A stretch of 64,000 nt of DNA from a bacterium (GTDB lineage Bacteria > Cyanobacteriota > Vampirovibrionia > Gastranaerophilales > Gastranaerophilaceae): the NCBI GenBank assembly GCA_017470245.1, contig JAFUEV010000005.1, forward strand, positions 1-64,000, written 5' to 3'. The stretch's first letter is position 1. Every line of letters begins with the position of its first letter. The position numbers were made by a program, and so were the translations under genes. A model generated the notes under the pieces. It saw only the letters and a list, made by a program, of their open reading frames with translations, searched no databases and had not been told where the DNA came from. Positions 54,014-64,000 of this stretch are shown here, one piece after another.

Positions 54014-54153
54014 AAATATGACGTAATTATATCATTGTATGAGTTTTTTGGCGAGATATTATTATTAAAATCAATTAATTTGTATATTTGGATTTTTTGA
54101 CAAATAATAATTTTAAAACTATAAGTAGAAAAGAACATGATTGGATTTAATAA

Positions 54154-55281
54154 ATGAAAAAAAAGATAATTTTTTTTAATATTCTTTTTCTTATCATATT
54201 ACTTTGGGTTGTGGATTATTCCGTATTTGAAATTAGACAATATCAATCATATCAAAGTTGTTTAAAACTTGGAATAAGAGAAGAAAATATTCTTAGAAAC
54301 CAATATTTCTGTAAAATTACATCTTTTATTAAACATTGGTTGGAATACATTTATCAGGATTCTATTGTTAATTCAAATTCTAATGATGCAGTTTTGTTAC
54401 TTGGTTGTTCTTTCATGCAAGGTGAAGGCATTGAATTTCAGGAAAGTTTCTCTTATCATCTTTCTAAGTTACTTGATATTAATACTTATAATAGAGCTCT
54501 TGGCGGTAGAGGCATTAGTGAAATGTATTTCCAAACCCAAATTCTTTATATATTGAGTACAATAGAAAAAATGAAAAATAATTGTTCTAATGATGAATGT
54601 AGTGAACAAGATGTTATAAATAAAGCAATAAAAAGCTTGTCTTTTGATAAAAAGACAGAAAAATATTTTATGGAGATATTTAATGATAAAGAAGCAAAGG
54701 ATTTTATTTATAAAAATTTTTCACCAATCATTGATAAAAATATAGAATATATATTTTATATCTATATCGATGACCATATAAGACGATATTATACAAGACG
54801 AGAACCTGATACTTTTTATGTTGACCGATTAAGTTTCAAATATGATAAAAAAAATAATCAATTTATTTTAAGAAATCCATATTTCTCTCCATATAGGACT
54901 TTATATATATTTGAGGTATTGAGAGAAAAATTTATTAAAAAGAATTATCTTGATTCTCCTAAATATTATGAAGAAAACTTGTATATGTGGAGCCAATTAA
55001 TGTTAAAAACAAAAGAAATTTTTGATAAAATATATAATAATAGAATAAAAAAATATGTAATAATTAACTATAATAATATGCTTGAAAATAAGTATAGTTA
55101 TAACCTTATGAAATATTTGCCTGAGGATTCCTTTATAGTTGTTAATATTAGTGATTTAGTTGACGATGATATAAACCTAAAAAAATATGTAACGCCTTGG
55201 GACAACTACCATCCGTCAAGGTTTGTATGGGAAGAAGCTACTCCTAAAATTGTAAAAATCATTAAAGAAAATCAGGAATAG
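54154..55281 (+). CDS. Membrane-anchored SGNH-like hydrolase (copy 2)
   Basis: The 375-residue protein has an N-terminal membrane segment (about 4-22), then LLGCSFMQGEG with likely nucleophile Ser86, YNRALGGRG near 110 as block II, and DNYHPSRFVW near 350 as the Asp-x-x-His block. The layout and GCS block match the protein at 48471, though overall similarity looks low. It probably acts on an envelope glycan or lipid. The Ser/Asp/His set is visible; activity is inferred. It is 257 nt upstream of rpoB on the same strand. Confidence 0.68.
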   Translation: MKKKIIFFNILFLIILLWVVDYSVFEIRQYQSYQSCLKLGIREENILRNQYFCKITSFIKHWLEYIYQDSIVNSNSNDAVLLLGCSFMQGEGIEFQESFSYHLSKLLDINTYNRALGGRGISEMYFQTQILYILSTIEKMKNNCSNDECSEQDVINKAIKSLSFDKKTEKYFMEIFNDKEAKDFIYKNFSPIIDKNIEYIFYIYIDDHIRRYYTRREPDTFYVDRLSFKYDKKNNQFILRNPYFSPYRTLYIFEVLREKFIKKNYLDSPKYYEENLYMWSQLMLKTKEIFDKIYNNRIKKYVIINYNNMLENKYSYNLMKYLPEDSFIVVNISDLVDDDINLKKYVTPWDNYHPSRFVWEEATPKIVKIIKENQE

Positions 55282-55456
55282 ACAAAAATAAAAAATCCAT
55301 TGTAAAATTTATAGGGACTTGACATCATATCCAAATAATAACAAGCATTTTAATACTCTTTTATATGTATAAAAAGTATAATGTTAACAAATGTTTAAAA
55401 AAAAATAAAAAAAGGCGGTATTTTTCTTGACTGGCATGTTTTAGCAAGTATCATTT

Positions 55457-55462
55457 TATAAT
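55457..55462 (+). promoter_or_regulatory. -10-like element upstream of rpoB
   Basis: A perfect TATAAT lies about 76 nt before the rpoB start. TTGACT is present upstream (55427) but 24 nt away, too far for a standard -35. Another TTGACA occurs at 55319. The 257 nt before rpoB hold no gene; ribosomal protein genes rplJ/rplL are not upstream within the window. Confidence 0.35.
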
Positions 55463-55538
55463 GGCTATGAGTGCCTATAGTTGAAAAATTAATAATTTTT
55501 ATATAGTTGTAGTACACCACATAATGAAAGGTGAATGA

Positions 55539-58500
55539 ATGTTGAAACAAAAATATTCTGAAAGAATAACTCCGATGGGCATGCCCAAGACAAGATTGGA
55601 CGATCTTCCGGATTTAATCGAAGTTCAGAAAAAGTCATTTGAGTGGTTTTTAAAAGAAGGTTTGAAGGAAGAATTTCTTTCATATTCTCCTATTAAAGAC
55701 TATACAGGCAGATTAGAATTACATTTTCTTCCTAACTATACATTTGATAATCCAAAGTATTCGTTGGAAGAAGCAAGAATTCACGATGCTACATATGCTA
55801 AACAACTGAGAGTAATGGCTCGTTTGGTTAACCGTGACACCGGTGAAATTAAAGAACAAGAAGTATATATAGGTGATATTCCTACAATGACAAACAAAGG
55901 TACATTTATTGTTAATGGTGCCGAACGTGTTATTGTATCACAGATTGTACGTTCACCGGGTATATATTTTAAGAGAGAAATATCTCCTACAGGTAAGAGA
56001 TTATTCAATGCTACTTTGATTCCGAACAGAGGAGCATGGTTAAAAATAGAAACTGATGCTAACGATATTATTTCAGTAAAAATAGATAAAAACAGAAAAA
56101 TCTTAGCAACAACATTATTAAAAGCACTCGGTATTACTGTTTCTGAAATGGAAACATTATTCACACATTTTGAATTTTTGAAGAAAACACTTGAAAAAGA
56201 TACGACAGAAACTACAGATGATGCTTTAATTGAAGTATACAAGAAATTGAGACCTGGAGATCCTGCTTCTGCAGCCGGTGGTCGTTCAATTATTGAATCA
56301 AGATTCTTTGATGATAAGAAATATGATATCGGAAGAGTTGGTCGTTATAAATTAAATAAAAAATTAAACTTAAATATTGCAGGAACACAAAGAACTTTGA
56401 CAATACAAGATTTGGTTGCTGCAGTTGAATATTTAATTAACTTAACTTATGACGAAGGCAGCTGCGATGATATCGACCATTTAGGAAACAGAAGAATCCG
56501 CAGCGTCGGTGAATTGTTACAAAACCAATTTAGAGTAGGTTTATCAAGAATTGAAAGAATAGTCAAAGAAAGAATGACTCTTCAAAACTCAGAAACACTT
56601 ACTCCGTTAAACTTATTGAATACAAAACCGTTAATCGCTTCATTAAAAGAATTCTTTGGTTCATCACAGTTATCACAGTTTATGGACCAAACAAACCCGT
56701 TAGCAGAGTTAACGCATAAAAGACGTATTTCTGCTTTAGGACCCGGTGGTTTGGTAAGAGAAAGAGCAGGATTTGCGGTTCGTGATATTCACCCTTCTCA
56801 TTATGGTAGAATATGTCCTATTGAAACACCTGAAGGTCCAAACGCAGGTTTGATAGGTTCATTAGCTACTCACGCAAGAGTTAATGATTATGGCTTCATT
56901 GAAACACCTTATTTCGTTGTAAAAGATGGTGTTGTTACTGATGAAGTACATTATATGAGTGCAGATGAAGAAGAAAACTTCCGTGTTGCACCTTCTGACC
57001 TTACATTGAATGAAGACAGAAGTATAAAAGCTCAATACGTACCTATTCGTTATAAATCAGAATTTACAATGGGTGAATCAAAACGTGTTGACTATATGGG
57101 GGTTTCTCCAATTCAGGTAATTTCTGTTGCTACATCAGTAATCCCGTTTATCGAACACGATGATGCTAACCGTGCATTGATGGGTTCAAACATGCAACGT
57201 CAAGCTGTACCTCTTTTAATTACAGACAGACCGGTTGTTGCGACTGGTTTGGAAAAAAGAGCAGCAAAAGACTCTTGTATGGTTGTCGTATCTGATGTTG
57301 ACGGTACAGTTGTAAAAGTAGTCGGTGAAGAAATTTGGATTAAAGATAATGCCGATAAATTACATAAATATCAATTAATGAAATATGTAAGAAGTAACCA
57401 AGATACTTGTATAAACCAAAAACCGATTGTAACCGAAGGAAGTAAAGTAAAAGCCGGTGATGTTATTGCCGATGGTGCATCAACTCACTTTGGAGAACTT
57501 TCATTAGGTAAAAACGTTTTGGTTGCTTATATGCCTTGGGAAGGATATAACTTCGAAGATGCTATCCTTTTGAGCGAAAGATGCGTTCATGATGATGTAT
57601 TCACTTCTTTACACATTGAAAAATTAGAAATAGAAGCACGTCAGACAAAACTCGGACCTGAAGAAATCACAAGGGAAGTTCCAAATGTTTCGGAAGAATC
57701 ATTAAGACACTTGGATGAAAGAGGTATCGTAAGAATCGGTGCAAGAGTATATGCAGATGATATTCTTGTAGGTAAAGTAACACCGAAAGGTGAATCGGAA
57801 CATCCGCCAGAAGAAAAATTATTACGTGCAATTTTTGCTGAAAAAGCAAGAGATGTTAAAGATAATTCTTTAAGAGTTCCTCACGGAGAAGGCGGACGTG
57901 TAGTCGATGTAAAAGTATTTGACAGAGAAAAAGGTGATGAACTTTTACCTGGTGCAAATACACTTATAAAAGTATATATTGCTCAAAAACGTAAAGTATC
58001 AGTAGGTGATAAACTTGCTGGACGTCACGGAAACAAGGGTATTGTTTCAAGAATACTTCCAAAAGAAGATATGCCATTCTTACCTGACGGTACTCCTGTT
58101 GATATCGTACTTAACCCGTTGGGTGTACCTTCTCGTATGAACGTAGGTCAGACTTATGAATGTTTATTAGGTTTAGCATCATATTTGACAGGTGATTATT
58201 ATGAAGCACCTTCATTCGACGAAATGTACGGTGAAAATAAATCGGAAATTTCTACAAAATATGAATTATTAAGAGGTATAAAAGAATCAGGTTGTGATTG
58301 GGTCGGAGAAGACGGTAAAGTTACATTGTACGATGGTCGTACAGGTGAACCGTTTGACAGACCTGTTTCCGTCGGTATTACATACTTCTTGAAATTAGTT
58401 CACTTAGTAGATGATAAGATTCACGCAAGAAGCACAGGACCTTATTCATTAGTTACACAACAACCTTTAGGCGGTAAAGCTCAATTCGGCGGACAGAGAT

Positions 58501-58853
58501 TCGGAGAAATGGAAGTTTGGGCTTTGGAAGCATACGGTGCGGCTTATACTTTACAAGAAATGTTAACAATTAAATCAGATGATGTTAACGGTCGTTCAAG
58601 AGCTTATGAAGCAATCGTTAAAGGTGATAATATTCCGAGACCCGGTATTCCGGAATCATTCAAAGTACTTGTAAGAGAATTACAAAGTATCGGTTTGGAT
58701 ATTTCGGTATCAAAGAAGAGCGGTGAAGAAGTTGATTTAATGTCTGATACGGATGATTTAAGAAAGGCTGCACCAAAGAGAATCCTTTCTGATATCGATT
58801 CCGAGTTATTAAACATTAATTTCCTTGAAACACCAAGTTCATTTAAGGAATAG
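55539..58853 (+). CDS. rpoB: RNA polymerase subunit beta
   Basis: The 1104-residue subunit is complete and has the expected landmarks: rifampicin-pocket region [20 protein letters not shown] with [25 protein letters not shown], and the C-terminal [20 protein letters not shown]. It starts [20 protein letters not shown], at the size of cyanobacterial RpoB and without the large lineage insertions of proteobacteria. A GAAAGG site precedes the ATG. rpoC1 follows after 21 nt. Confidence 0.98.
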   Translation: MLKQKYSERITPMGMPKTRLDDLPDLIEVQKKSFEWFLKEGLKEEFLSYSPIKDYTGRLELHFLPNYTFDNPKYSLEEARIHDATYAKQLRVMARLVNRDTGEIKEQEVYIGDIPTMTNKGTFIVNGAERVIVSQIVRSPGIYFKREISPTGKRLFNATLIPNRGAWLKIETDANDIISVKIDKNRKILATTLLKALGITVSEMETLFTHFEFLKKTLEKDTTETTDDALIEVYKKLRPGDPASAAGGRSIIESRFFDDKKYDIGRVGRYKLNKKLNLNIAGTQRTLTIQDLVAAVEYLINLTYDEGSCDDIDHLGNRRIRSVGELLQNQFRVGLSRIERIVKERMTLQNSETLTPLNLLNTKPLIASLKEFFGSSQLSQFMDQTNPLAELTHKRRISALGPGGLVRERAGFAVRDIHPSHYGRICPIETPEGPNAGLIGSLATHARVNDYGFIETPYFVVKDGVVTDEVHYMSADEEENFRVAPSDLTLNEDRSIKAQYVPIRYKSEFTMGESKRVDYMGVSPIQVISVATSVIPFIEHDDANRALMGSNMQRQAVPLLITDRPVVATGLEKRAAKDSCMVVVSDVDGTVVKVVGEEIWIKDNADKLHKYQLMKYVRSNQDTCINQKPIVTEGSKVKAGDVIADGASTHFGELSLGKNVLVAYMPWEGYNFEDAILLSERCVHDDVFTSLHIEKLEIEARQTKLGPEEITREVPNVSEESLRHLDERGIVRIGARVYADDILVGKVTPKGESEHPPEEKLLRAIFAEKARDVKDNSLRVPHGEGGRVVDVKVFDREKGDELLPGANTLIKVYIAQKRKVSVGDKLAGRHGNKGIVSRILPKEDMPFLPDGTPVDIVLNPLGVPSRMNVGQTYECLLGLASYLTGDYYEAPSFDEMYGENKSEISTKYELLRGIKESGCDWVGEDGKVTLYDGRTGEPFDRPVSVGITYFLKLVHLVDDKIHARSTGPYSLVTQQPLGGKAQFGGQRFGEMEVWALEAYGAAYTLQEMLTIKSDDVNGRSRAYEAIVKGDNIPRPGIPESFKVLVRELQSIGLDISVSKKSGEEVDLMSDTDDLRKAAPKRILSDIDSELLNINFLETPSSFKE

Positions 58854-58874
58854 AAAGTTAAAGGAGATATAAAA

Positions 58875-60590
58875 TTGTCTACAAGTATAGATTATTTTGA
58901 TTATATACGAATCAGCATCGCTTCACCCGAACGAGTGCTGAAGTGGTCGTATGGTGAAGTAACAAAACCTGAAACGATTAACTATCGTACGTTAAAACCT
59001 GAAAGAGACGGTTTGTTCTGCGAAAGAATCTTTGGACCTACAAAGGACTGGGAATGTTACTGCGGTAAATATAAAAGAGTCAGACACAAAGGTATCATCT
59101 GTGAAAGATGCGGTGTTGAAGTTACTGACTCAAAAGTAAGACGTCACAGAATGGGTCACATAAAACTTGCTGCTCCCGTTAGCCATATTTGGTTTTTAAA
59201 GGGTATTCCAAGTTATTTGGGACTTCTTCTTGATATGACTTTGAAAGATTTGGAACAAGTTATTTATTTTAATAACTATGTTGTAATCGATCCCGCCGAC
59301 AGTGAATTTAAAAAATTCCAACTTCTTTCAGAAGAAGAATATGAAGATTTCATGCTAGAAAATGAAGATTCACAATTAAAAGTAGGTATTGGTGCTGAAG
59401 CAATAAAAGAATTGCTTGGTGAAATAAAACTTACTGAAATGGCTGAATCAATAAGAGCTGAATTATCAGGATTATCGGGTTCTGTTCAAAGAAAAGCTAA
59501 ATTGATAAAAAGATTAAGATTAGTTGAATCTTTAATTGAAAGTAATACAGAACCAACATGGATGATAATGGATGTACTTCCTGTTACACCTCCTGATTTA
59601 AGACCTATGGTTCAGTTAGACGGCGGAAGATTTGCTACATCTGACTTAAACGACTTATATAGACGTGTTATAAACAGAAATAACCGTTTATTAAGATTAT
59701 TAGAAATGGGTGCTCCCGAAATCATTGTAAGAAACGAAAAACGTATGTTACAAGAGGCAGTTGACTCATTAATTGATAACGGCAGACGTGGAAGAACCGT
59801 TGTTGGTCCAAGCAACAGACCTTTAAAATCATTAAGTAATATTATTGAAGGTAAGCAAGGGCGTTTCAGACAGAACTTATTAGGTAAACGTGTTGACTAT
59901 TCAGGTCGTTCTGTTATCGTTGTCGGTCCGAAATTGAAATTAAATCAATGTGGTTTACCAAAAGAAATGGCTATCGAATTATTCAAGCCGTTTGTTGTTA
60001 ATAAATTAATTGAAAGAGGATATGTTCAAAACATAAAATCTGCAAAAAAGAGAATAGAAAGATCAGAACCTATTGTATGGGATATCTTAGAAGAGGTAAT
60101 TGACGGACATCCGGTACTATTGAACCGTGCTCCAACCCTTCACAGATTAGGTATTCAGGCTTTTGAACCGGTATTGGTAGAAGGTCGTGCTATTCAACTT
60201 CACCCGTTGGTATGTACAGCATTTAACGCTGACTTCGACGGTGACCAGATGGCTGTTCACGTACCTTTATCAATAGAAGCTCAAACTGAAGCCAGAATGT
60301 TGATGTTAGCAACCAATAATATCTTGGCACCTGCTACAGGTAAACCTATTATTGGTGCTTCGCAAGATATGGTTCTTGGTATGTATTATTTGACTCTTAT
60401 GAAAGAGGAAAATGATAATAAAGAACTTAAATACTTCTATAGTTTTGAAGATGCTATAGCTGCTCACGAAACAGGTGTTATAGAATTACACGATAGAATT
60501 GTTGTTCGTGATGAGCATGGTGAAAGATTTGAAACTACAGTTGGAAGAATTATCTTTAACGAAACAGTAAGAAATTCAATAATGGCATAA
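58875..60590 (+). CDS. rpoC1: RNA polymerase subunit gamma (N-terminal part of split beta')
   Basis: The 571-residue protein is the N-terminal portion of beta'. It has the zinc site Cys61, Cys63, Cys76, Cys79 and the catalytic [12 protein letters not shown] with Asp453, Asp455 and Asp457 binding the active-site magnesium. The start is TTG behind AAAGGAG. It stops at 60590, and the rest of beta' is a separate gene, which is the arrangement of Cyanobacteria and their relatives. Confidence 0.97.
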   Translation: MSTSIDYFDYIRISIASPERVLKWSYGEVTKPETINYRTLKPERDGLFCERIFGPTKDWECYCGKYKRVRHKGIICERCGVEVTDSKVRRHRMGHIKLAAPVSHIWFLKGIPSYLGLLLDMTLKDLEQVIYFNNYVVIDPADSEFKKFQLLSEEEYEDFMLENEDSQLKVGIGAEAIKELLGEIKLTEMAESIRAELSGLSGSVQRKAKLIKRLRLVESLIESNTEPTWMIMDVLPVTPPDLRPMVQLDGGRFATSDLNDLYRRVINRNNRLLRLLEMGAPEIIVRNEKRMLQEAVDSLIDNGRRGRTVVGPSNRPLKSLSNIIEGKQGRFRQNLLGKRVDYSGRSVIVVGPKLKLNQCGLPKEMAIELFKPFVVNKLIERGYVQNIKSAKKRIERSEPIVWDILEEVIDGHPVLLNRAPTLHRLGIQAFEPVLVEGRAIQLHPLVCTAFNADFDGDQMAVHVPLSIEAQTEARMLMLATNNILAPATGKPIIGASQDMVLGMYYLTLMKEENDNKELKYFYSFEDAIAAHETGVIELHDRIVVRDEHGERFETTVGRIIFNETVRNSIMA

Positions 60591-60642
60591 CCCCTTATTG
60601 AAATGCTACATTATATTGATAAACAAAAAAGGTGAAAATAAA

Positions 60643-63600
60643 ATGGAAACAATGGTACATAAAAATACAAAAAAATCGTTTGATTTCATCAATGAACAGG
60701 TGAATAAAAAGTCGATTAATAAATTACTGAACCAAGTGTATCTTGAATTTGGCGGTGCTAAAACTGCAACTCTTGCTGATAACCTAAAGAACTTGGGTTA
60801 TAGATATGCAACAAAATCAGGTACAACAATTTCAATTGCTGACCTTTCCGTTCCTGCAGATAAGAAGGAACTGTTAAAAGAGGCTGAACAAGAAATTGAA
60901 AAATCAACTCACAGATATCTAAAAGGTGATATTACTGAAGTTGAGAGATATACAAAAGTTATCGATACTTGGTCGGAAACAACATCAAAATTAACGGCAA
61001 AAGTAGTTGAAAACTTTGACAGATTAAATCCGGTATATATGATGGCATTCTCCGGTGCTAGAGGTAATTTATCTCAGGTATCACAGTTAGTTGGTATGAG
61101 AGGTTTGATGGCTGATGCACAAGGACAAATCATCGACTTACCTATTAAATCTAACTTCAAAGAAGGGTTATCCGTTACAGAATATATTATTTCTTCTTAC
61201 GGTGCAAGAAAAGGGCTTGTAGATACAGCGTTAAAAACAGCTGACTCAGGTTACTTAACAAGACGTCTTGTTGACGTTGCTCAAGACGTAATTGTTCGTG
61301 ATCACGATTGCGGAACACATCATGGTATTATGATGACAGATATTTCTGATGGTGAAAAAATAGTTGCTCCTTTAACAGAGCGTTTATTGGGAAGAACAAT
61401 TGCTGAGGATATAAAAGATAAAGACGGAAATATAGTTATTCCTGCAAACACAACTATTGACAGAGCTGATATTAGAAAAATAAAACATTTAGACTTACAT
61501 AAAGTATTGGTTCGTTCTCCGTTAACTTGTGAACTTGAGTATGGTATATGCCAAAAATGTTATGGTTGGGCAATGACTACTCAAAAACTAGTTGATGTTG
61601 GTGAAGCAATCGGTATTATAGCTGCTCAATCAATTGGTGAACCCGGTACACAGCTTACAATGAGAACATTCCACACCGGCGGTGTATTTAAAGGTGCCGG
61701 TGCTATGAAAGAAATCATTGCTGAAGCTGACGGTAAAATTGTTTCTAAAATTCTTACAAGAGATTTAAGAACAAGACACGGTGATAATGTAGCTATAACA
61801 ATTCAAGAATCTGATTTGGAAGTTAAATCAGGCTCAAAATCAAAGAAATATCATATTCCTTCCGGTGCAATTTTATATGTACATGAAGGTCAAGAGCTTA
61901 AAACCGGTGATAAAATTGCCGTTTATGAACCTGCATCAGGCGGTGACGGTAGCCGTTTAACAGAAAAAGCTACAAAAGATATTACATCTGATTTGTCCGG
62001 TGAAATTCTTTTTGAAGATTTTGTTGCGGATGAAAAGAAAGACAGACAAGGTAATATTTCAAGAACAGCAAGTAAGAATGGTATCGTTTGGGTATTAGGC
62101 GGTGACGTTTATAACCTTCCAGGCGGTTCAAATATTCTTGTTAAAGATGGTCAAGCCGTAAAAGAAGGTGAAAAACTTGCTGAAATCCATGTTGTATCAG
62201 AACATGGCGGTGAAGTAAGACTTGGTCAAGATTTGGTTGTTGAGGAAGTTAAATTTGACGGTAAGAAGATTAAAAAAATTGTTCAAGGTAAAGAACTGAC
62301 AATTGTTATTGCTTCTATATCAGCTGCAAATGCAACTTTTGAACAAACAAAGAAAGAACAAATCTGGACAGTTAAGAAAACAGGTGAAAAATATATCGTT
62401 AAAGCTCCAGTTGATACAGAAGTTGAAAGCGGTATGATTATTGCTGAGCTTATTGATGAAGAATATACAGTTCCATCAAGCGGTGAAATAAGATATAACG
62501 GAATTGAAGTTGATGAAAATCAAATTATTACAAAACCCGGAGAATTAATATTTATTCCTGATGAAATTCATCAGGTTAACAAAGATTCCGCATTAAAAAT
62601 GGTTGAATCAGGTACATTTGTTACAGCAGGTACTGAAGTAGTAAAAGATTTGTACGCTCATATTGACGGTATTGTTGAAATAAAAGAATTCAACGATATG
62701 ATTCACGAAGTTGTAATTCGCCCCGGTGAAATATACAATTTAAGCGGAATTAGCGAATTAAAAGTAGATGAAGGCGAAGTTGTAAAAGCCGGTACAGAAA
62801 TCGCTCCAAAAATCAAAGTAAAAGCAGATTCAATTGTTACCATAATGGATAATGATAAAGATAACCTTGAAATTGATGATTTGGAAGAAGATTTAGGTGT
62901 TGTTGCTTTAGATGAAAAATCTATTTCTAACCAACCTATTCAAATCTTAGTAAGACCGGTTCAAAGATTTAATATTGATACAAAAGATGTTTCTATTAAG
63001 TTTAATTCTACTGATGAAGCTATAGATTTAGTTCCTGTAACTCAATTACAGTATAAAGACGGTTCAAGAGTTAGAAATCTTGACGGTAGTGTTTTAACAA
63101 GAACAAGTTTAGTTCTTCAAATGGATAATTATCTAAGTCATTTAAAAGGGTTACTTGAACTTGACGAAAACAATAACTTAAAGATTGTTGTTCTTGAAAA
63201 TATTATTGTAAGAAGAGAAATTGAAGGAGCTTCAAAAACTGCAGCATCAATGCAAACAGAACTTCTTGTTAAAGATGGTCAAGTAATTGAACCAAAAACA
63301 CCTGTAGCAAAAACACAAGTTCTTGCAATAAGTGATGCTATTGCAAGTATAAAAGACAATAGTCAGGATTTAAGAAGATTGTTGTTAGTTTCTGAAAGTT
63401 CTGAAACTAAGATTAACTTAAAATCCAAACCTGTTGTTAAAAAAGGTGAATTGGTAAAAATGGATAATGTAATATCCGAAGGCGGCGAGCTTTCTGAATT
63501 GTCAGGTTTAGTTGTTGCAACTGATAAAAACTCAATTACTTTAAGAGTTGGTCGTCCATACTTGATTAGCCCCGGAACAATGCTTCAGGTTGCAAACGGT

Positions 63601-64000
63601 TCACTTGTTAACAGAGGTGATATGATTGCAACATTGGTATTTGAAAGACAGAAAACAGGTGATATCGTTCAAGGTTTGCCTCGTGTAGAAGAATTACTTG
63701 AAGCAAGAAAACCAAAAGATTCAGCAGTAGTTGCAGAATATGCAGGTAAAGCAGAAATCGAAGTTGAAGATGATGTACCTCGTTTATTCTTAAACGGTGA
63801 TTTGGGTCGACAAGAAGTAAAATTCGCTATTGATTCGAATATTATCGTTGCAAACGGTCAGGATATAGCAATTGGTCAACCTTTAACTGGTGGTCCATTA
63901 AATCCTCACGATGTTATAAGACTAAATGGTGTAGAAGCAGCTCAACAATACCTTGTAGATGAAGTACAGAGAGTATATCGTTCACAGGGTGTTGAAATTG
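60643..64000 (+). CDS. rpoC2: RNA polymerase subunit beta' (C-terminal part of split beta'), 3' end outside window
   Basis: The frame from the ATG at 60643 (AAAGGTG upstream) stays open for 1119 codons to the window edge. It has AFSGARGNLSQVSQLVGMRG, the zinc site CELEYGICQKC, the trigger-loop start GEPGTQLTMRTFHTGG (about residues 332-347) and its continuation GDIVQGLPRVEELLEARKP from residue 1006. Between these lie about 650 inserted residues made of repeated beta-rich units, corresponding to the SI3 insertion of cyanobacterial beta'. The stop is not in the window. Confidence 0.96.
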   Translation, partial: METMVHKNTKKSFDFINEQVNKKSINKLLNQVYLEFGGAKTATLADNLKNLGYRYATKSGTTISIADLSVPADKKELLKEAEQEIEKSTHRYLKGDITEVERYTKVIDTWSETTSKLTAKVVENFDRLNPVYMMAFSGARGNLSQVSQLVGMRGLMADAQGQIIDLPIKSNFKEGLSVTEYIISSYGARKGLVDTALKTADSGYLTRRLVDVAQDVIVRDHDCGTHHGIMMTDISDGEKIVAPLTERLLGRTIAEDIKDKDGNIVIPANTTIDRADIRKIKHLDLHKVLVRSPLTCELEYGICQKCYGWAMTTQKLVDVGEAIGIIAAQSIGEPGTQLTMRTFHTGGVFKGAGAMKEIIAEADGKIVSKILTRDLRTRHGDNVAITIQESDLEVKSGSKSKKYHIPSGAILYVHEGQELKTGDKIAVYEPASGGDGSRLTEKATKDITSDLSGEILFEDFVADEKKDRQGNISRTASKNGIVWVLGGDVYNLPGGSNILVKDGQAVKEGEKLAEIHVVSEHGGEVRLGQDLVVEEVKFDGKKIKKIVQGKELTIVIASISAANATFEQTKKEQIWTVKKTGEKYIVKAPVDTEVESGMIIAELIDEEYTVPSSGEIRYNGIEVDENQIITKPGELIFIPDEIHQVNKDSALKMVESGTFVTAGTEVVKDLYAHIDGIVEIKEFNDMIHEVVIRPGEIYNLSGISELKVDEGEVVKAGTEIAPKIKVKADSIVTIMDNDKDNLEIDDLEEDLGVVALDEKSISNQPIQILVRPVQRFNIDTKDVSIKFNSTDEAIDLVPVTQLQYKDGSRVRNLDGSVLTRTSLVLQMDNYLSHLKGLLELDENNNLKIVVLENIIVRREIEGASKTAASMQTELLVKDGQVIEPKTPVAKTQVLAISDAIASIKDNSQDLRRLLLVSESSETKINLKSKPVVKKGELVKMDNVISEGGELSELSGLVVATDKNSITLRVGRPYLISPGTMLQVANGSLVNRGDMIATLVFERQKTGDIVQGLPRVEELLEARKPKDSAVVAEYAGKAEIEVEDDVPRLFLNGDLGRQEVKFAIDSNIIVANGQDIAIGQPLTGGPLNPHDVIRLNGVEAAQQYLVDEVQRVYRSQGVEI

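Noticed and set aside
55282-55538. A ribosomal-protein leader or attenuator before rpoB
   Set aside because: No rplJ/rplL genes or convincing leader structure were visible, only scattered promoter-like hexamers with poor spacing.
55781-56242. A minus-strand frame of 153 codons inside rpoB
   Set aside because: It is antisense to a highly conserved gene and has no independent start signal.

Overview
The window comes from a very AT-rich bacterial chromosome (estimated by eye; GC not computed). Two traits point to the non-photosynthetic sister lineage of Cyanobacteria (Melainabacteria/Vampirovibrionia), most likely a gut-type Gastranaerophilales member. First, the RNA polymerase beta' subunit is split into rpoC1 and rpoC2, a cyanobacterial-lineage hallmark, and rpoC2 carries a very large insertion inside the trigger loop. 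Second, there is no photosynthesis gene, but there is a HydG maturase for an [FeFe] hydrogenase, which suits a fermenting anaerobe. lpxK, kdsB, two GT9 (heptosyltransferase-type) enzymes and an MlaE/F/D transporter indicate a Gram-negative envelope. The lineage is inferred from gene structure; no database search was possible.

Layout. 1-2332: tail of an unseen gene, then a tight cluster of four small membrane proteins ending in a patatin-like phospholipase. 2325-12463: LD-carboxypeptidase (-), dnaX, an orphan OppF-type ATPase, mlaE-mlaF-mlaD-lpxK-GT9, then a PilC/GspF-like protein (-). 12540-19329 is more accessory: a ZIP transporter, lineage-type small proteins, a 695-residue CHAP-domain protein with EF-hands and no signal peptide, two tandem paralogous microproteins, argS, and a decayed small membrane locus. 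19552-24713: accD-accA-prmA-kdsB, then dapB and an FtsB/DivIC-like protein. 24761-31402: a 51-residue gene (-), an alpha/beta hydrolase, groESL, a uridine-kinase-like enzyme, miaA and a membrane protein whose end overlaps miaA by 50 nt. 31554-39206: GT2 glycosyltransferase, yidC, queA and two tandem large polytopic membrane proteins. 39669-43743: a GAF plus degenerate HD-GYP protein, twin metallophosphoesterases and a second GT9. 43800-48277 (-): ACT protein, PFL (UPF0210) protein, TPR protein, response regulator and histidine kinase. 48471-55281: two SGNH-like proteins flanking hydG, tpiA and a second histidine kinase. 55539-64000: rpoB-rpoC1-rpoC2, the last running off the window.

How it fits together. 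Much of the window serves envelope building: lipid A phosphorylation, CMP-Kdo supply, glycosyl transfer, phospholipid trafficking, membrane insertion, fatty-acid initiation, diaminopimelate synthesis and recycling of peptidoglycan peptides. The rest is core information processing (dnaX, argS, miaA, queA, prmA, rpoBC, groESL). No tRNA, rRNA, insertion sequence, integrase or CRISPR array was seen.

Two patterns go beyond single genes. Genes that head a transcript often lack a Shine-Dalgarno sequence and have a -10-like hexamer exactly 6 nt before the ATG, which suggests leaderless mRNAs. Several small or unusual proteins begin with a short 'M-x-I-x-x-I-N'-like tag. The best candidates for something undescribed are the patatin/small-membrane-protein cluster, the microprotein pair and the tagged proteins.
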